Shown one piece after another: positions 6,376 to 7,202 of a stretch of 7,202 nt of DNA (its first letter is position 1; every line of letters starts with the position of its first letter). Location: contig CAMJJZ010000056.1 in the NCBI GenBank assembly GCA_946406275.1, positions 1 through 7,202 on the forward strand, given 5' to 3'. This stretch comes from an uncultured Bacteroidales bacterium. Lineage in GTDB: Bacteria; Bacteroidota; Bacteroidia; Bacteroidales; UBA932. The position numbers and the translations under genes are program-made. The notes under the pieces are model-generated. The model did no database searches and was not told where the DNA came from. It was given only the letters and a program-made list of their open reading frames with translations.

Positions 6376-6527
6376 TTCTTGATGCCGCGGAACTCATCTC
6401 CCCACATCCCGTCAGGGAATTCCAATACGATTTTTTCTTCGCAAAGGTTGCACGTCTGCAGTGCAGCCTTTAGCTTTTCAATCAAATCTGCGCGGTCCTT
6501 GGCGCCAAGAACAAATATCTCTTTCAT
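6372..6527 (-). CDS. Possible small protein of 51 residues, unknown function
   Basis: The frame runs from ATG (6527-6525) to TAG (6374-6372). The product MKEIFVLGAKDRADLIEKLK continues to a CNLC pair and ends DGMWGDEFRGIKN. Its composition is protein-like, with a beta-strand start, an amphipathic helix and acidic/aromatic segments, but I recognise no family. A TTG at 6557 would add 10 residues. The frame stays open without a start codon back to the lipoprotein stop at 6627, so this could be the 3' remnant of a longer gene. Its stop overlaps the stop of the large plus-strand gene in a shared CTAG. A strong palindrome at 6441-6474 lies inside it. No convincing promoter is visible. It may be a real small gene, a gene remnant, or only the 3' untranslated region of the neighbours. 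Confidence 0.4.
   Translation of the reverse strand: MKEIFVLGAKDRADLIEKLKAALQTCNLCEEKIVLEFPDGMWGDEFRGIKN
6441..6478 (+). terminator. Likely intrinsic terminator of the large repeat protein gene
   Basis: AAAGGTTGCAC (6443-6453) pairs with GTGCAGCCTTT (6461-6471) over 11 positions with one G-U, around a seven-base loop. With A6472 bulged, GC at 6441-6442 can also pair with GC at 6473-6474. TTTT follows at 6475-6478. In the plus direction this has the form of a factor-independent terminator about 65 bases after the stop at 6375. In the minus direction the stem is followed by GAAGAAAA, so it should not terminate that strand. The short T-tract makes it less certain than the one at 145-175. Confidence 0.6.
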
Positions 6528-6618
6528 AGCCCTTGAGCTCTGCCGGGATTCTGTCAAGGAGACAAAGCCACTTGCGATATAGATGCTATTAACAAGCCTG
6601 TAGTAATGACCCGCAAAT

Positions 6619-6634
6619 AGCAGTTTTTACTGCT
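6619..6634 (-). other. Small hairpin overlapping the lipoprotein stop codon
   Basis: AGCAGT (6619-6624) and ACTGCT (6629-6634) form a perfect six-pair stem with a four-base loop. On the minus strand the loop and adjoining bases include the TAA stop (6629-6627) of the lipoprotein gene. Only ATTTG follows on the minus strand, so it is a poor intrinsic terminator. It may be incidental. Confidence 0.35.
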
Positions 6635-7157
6635 TCTCCATGTTGAAACGGTCCATGTTGGTGTACCTGATTTCAACGTGGATGGCATTCTTTTCCTTGG
6701 TAAGAGCCCAAGTGGATTCCCATAGACCGCTACCGCCTATCTCCCACCATCTGTCGGCCTCCAGAGTGGTTTCATTGAGTGTGGCGCATTCGTACCAAAG
6801 CGGCTTGGCATACTTGTCACAATGGACAATGTAGGAATTCCATTTCTTTTCCGGTGTGAGCGTGAGGATACCGTTGTCAAAAGTCCATGTGCCGGATTCT
6901 TTGACGCAAACCTTGATGCTTACATCAGCACCGCCTTCCGCTAATTTGCCGTACTCGTATTGACACTCCCAGCGGGTGAAATTCTTGCCGTCAAAAGTGA
7001 TGCGGTATCTCTTGCCGTGGCCTTCGGCAAAGCCTTCGCTTGAGCCGTCCCAGGTGCCAACCAGATCGCTTTCCTGTACAGCAGTGTTTTCTTCAGTGTC
7101 TAGATTGCAAGCAGCGAATAAGGCAACCGCGGCCAGCATAAGTAATACTCTTTTCAT
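6627..7157 (-). CDS. Lipocalin-like lipoprotein
   Basis: The protein has 176 residues. MKRVLLMLAAVALFAAC is a clear lipoprotein signal with the lipidated Cys at 17. A short acidic tether (LDTEENTAVQESD) then leads into a single beta-rich domain. LVGTW (32-36), YRITFDGKNF (51-60) and GTWTFDNGILTLTP (89-102) are the strand pattern of the small lipocalin-like lipoproteins frequent in Bacteroidota, whose ligands are mostly unknown. Other Cys residues are at 65, 84, 113 and 124, which could form disulfides after export. The LFAAC signal is consistent with envelope anchoring, but inner versus outer leaflet cannot be decided. The gene faces the large repeat gene convergently. The 45 bases upstream within the window contain no exact TAnnTTTG. 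Its GC is lower than the receptor gene's (29 of 60 in line 6901 against 39 of 60 in line 1861), which may hint at a different origin. Confidence 0.8.
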   Translation of the reverse strand: MKRVLLMLAAVALFAACNLDTEENTAVQESDLVGTWDGSSEGFAEGHGKRYRITFDGKNFTRWECQYEYGKLAEGGADVSIKVCVKESGTWTFDNGILTLTPEKKWNSYIVHCDKYAKPLWYECATLNETTLEADRWWEIGGSGLWESTWALTKEKNAIHVEIRYTNMDRFNMEKQ

Positions 7158-7202
7158 ACTATGTGGTTTTTATAAACATCCTTCTTCAGTGCAGACTCCC
7201 TT

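Noticed and set aside
6379..6582. Plus-strand open frame of 67 codons after the large gene
   Set aside because: It crosses the likely terminator hairpin, has no promoter of its own and shows no recognisable features. The opposite strand has the more protein-like translation.
6605..6616. TATTTG on the minus strand near 6612-6617 as a promoter for the small ORF
   Set aside because: It lacks the two bases between TA and TTTG required by the TAnnTTTG motif and has no paired -33 element that I could place.

Overview
The window looks like chromosomal DNA from a Bacteroidales bacterium (phylum Bacteroidota). Three intergenic sites carry the Bacteroidota sigma-factor -7 motif TAnnTTTG, and two of them also have a TTG exactly 20 bases upstream. 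Start codons lack a properly spaced Shine-Dalgarno sequence. The gene content is typical of the group: a short BtuB-sized TonB-dependent receptor, a beta-propeller surface lipoprotein and a small lipocalin-like lipoprotein. GC is high for the phylum in the receptor gene (about 65% in one counted line) and lower in the last gene (about 48% in one counted line). I cannot assign a genus.

Layout, left to right. Positions 1-126 are the last 41 codons of a class II fructose-bisphosphate aldolase, closed by an intrinsic terminator at 145-175. Positions 186-2021 encode a 611-residue TonB-dependent outer-membrane receptor. Positions 2059-3219 encode a 386-residue lipoprotein resembling the YncE/DUF5074 beta-propellers, the family of BtuG. 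The pair looks like an outer-membrane uptake unit in which the lipoprotein captures a ligand and hands it to the receptor. Cobalamin or a related corrinoid is the best guess, but there is no room for a cobalamin riboswitch upstream. Positions 3220-3336 hold two tandem, related hairpins. Positions 3361-6375 encode a large secreted protein of 1004 residues with four divergent copies of a beta-sandwich-like repeat resembling NPCBM-type carbohydrate-binding modules. It also has a Gly/Ala-rich hydrophobic insert, a Ser/Gln/Lys-rich linker and an unrecognised C-terminal domain.

The right end is transcribed from the minus strand. Positions 7157-6627 encode a 176-residue lipocalin-like lipoprotein. 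Downstream of its stop codon the same frame stays open for 84 codons and ends at 6372, containing a possible 51-residue ORF that starts at 6527. Its stop codon overlaps the stop of the 1004-residue gene within one CTAG. A strong hairpin with a short T-tract at 6441-6478 lies inside this minus-strand ORF and can serve as the plus-strand terminator of the large gene.

The receptor and propeller genes probably work together. The large repeat protein has its own promoter and no demonstrated link to them. The least explained parts are the large repeat protein, the tandem hairpins and the convergent 3' junction at 6372-6626. I saw no mobile element, CRISPR array, tRNA or rRNA.
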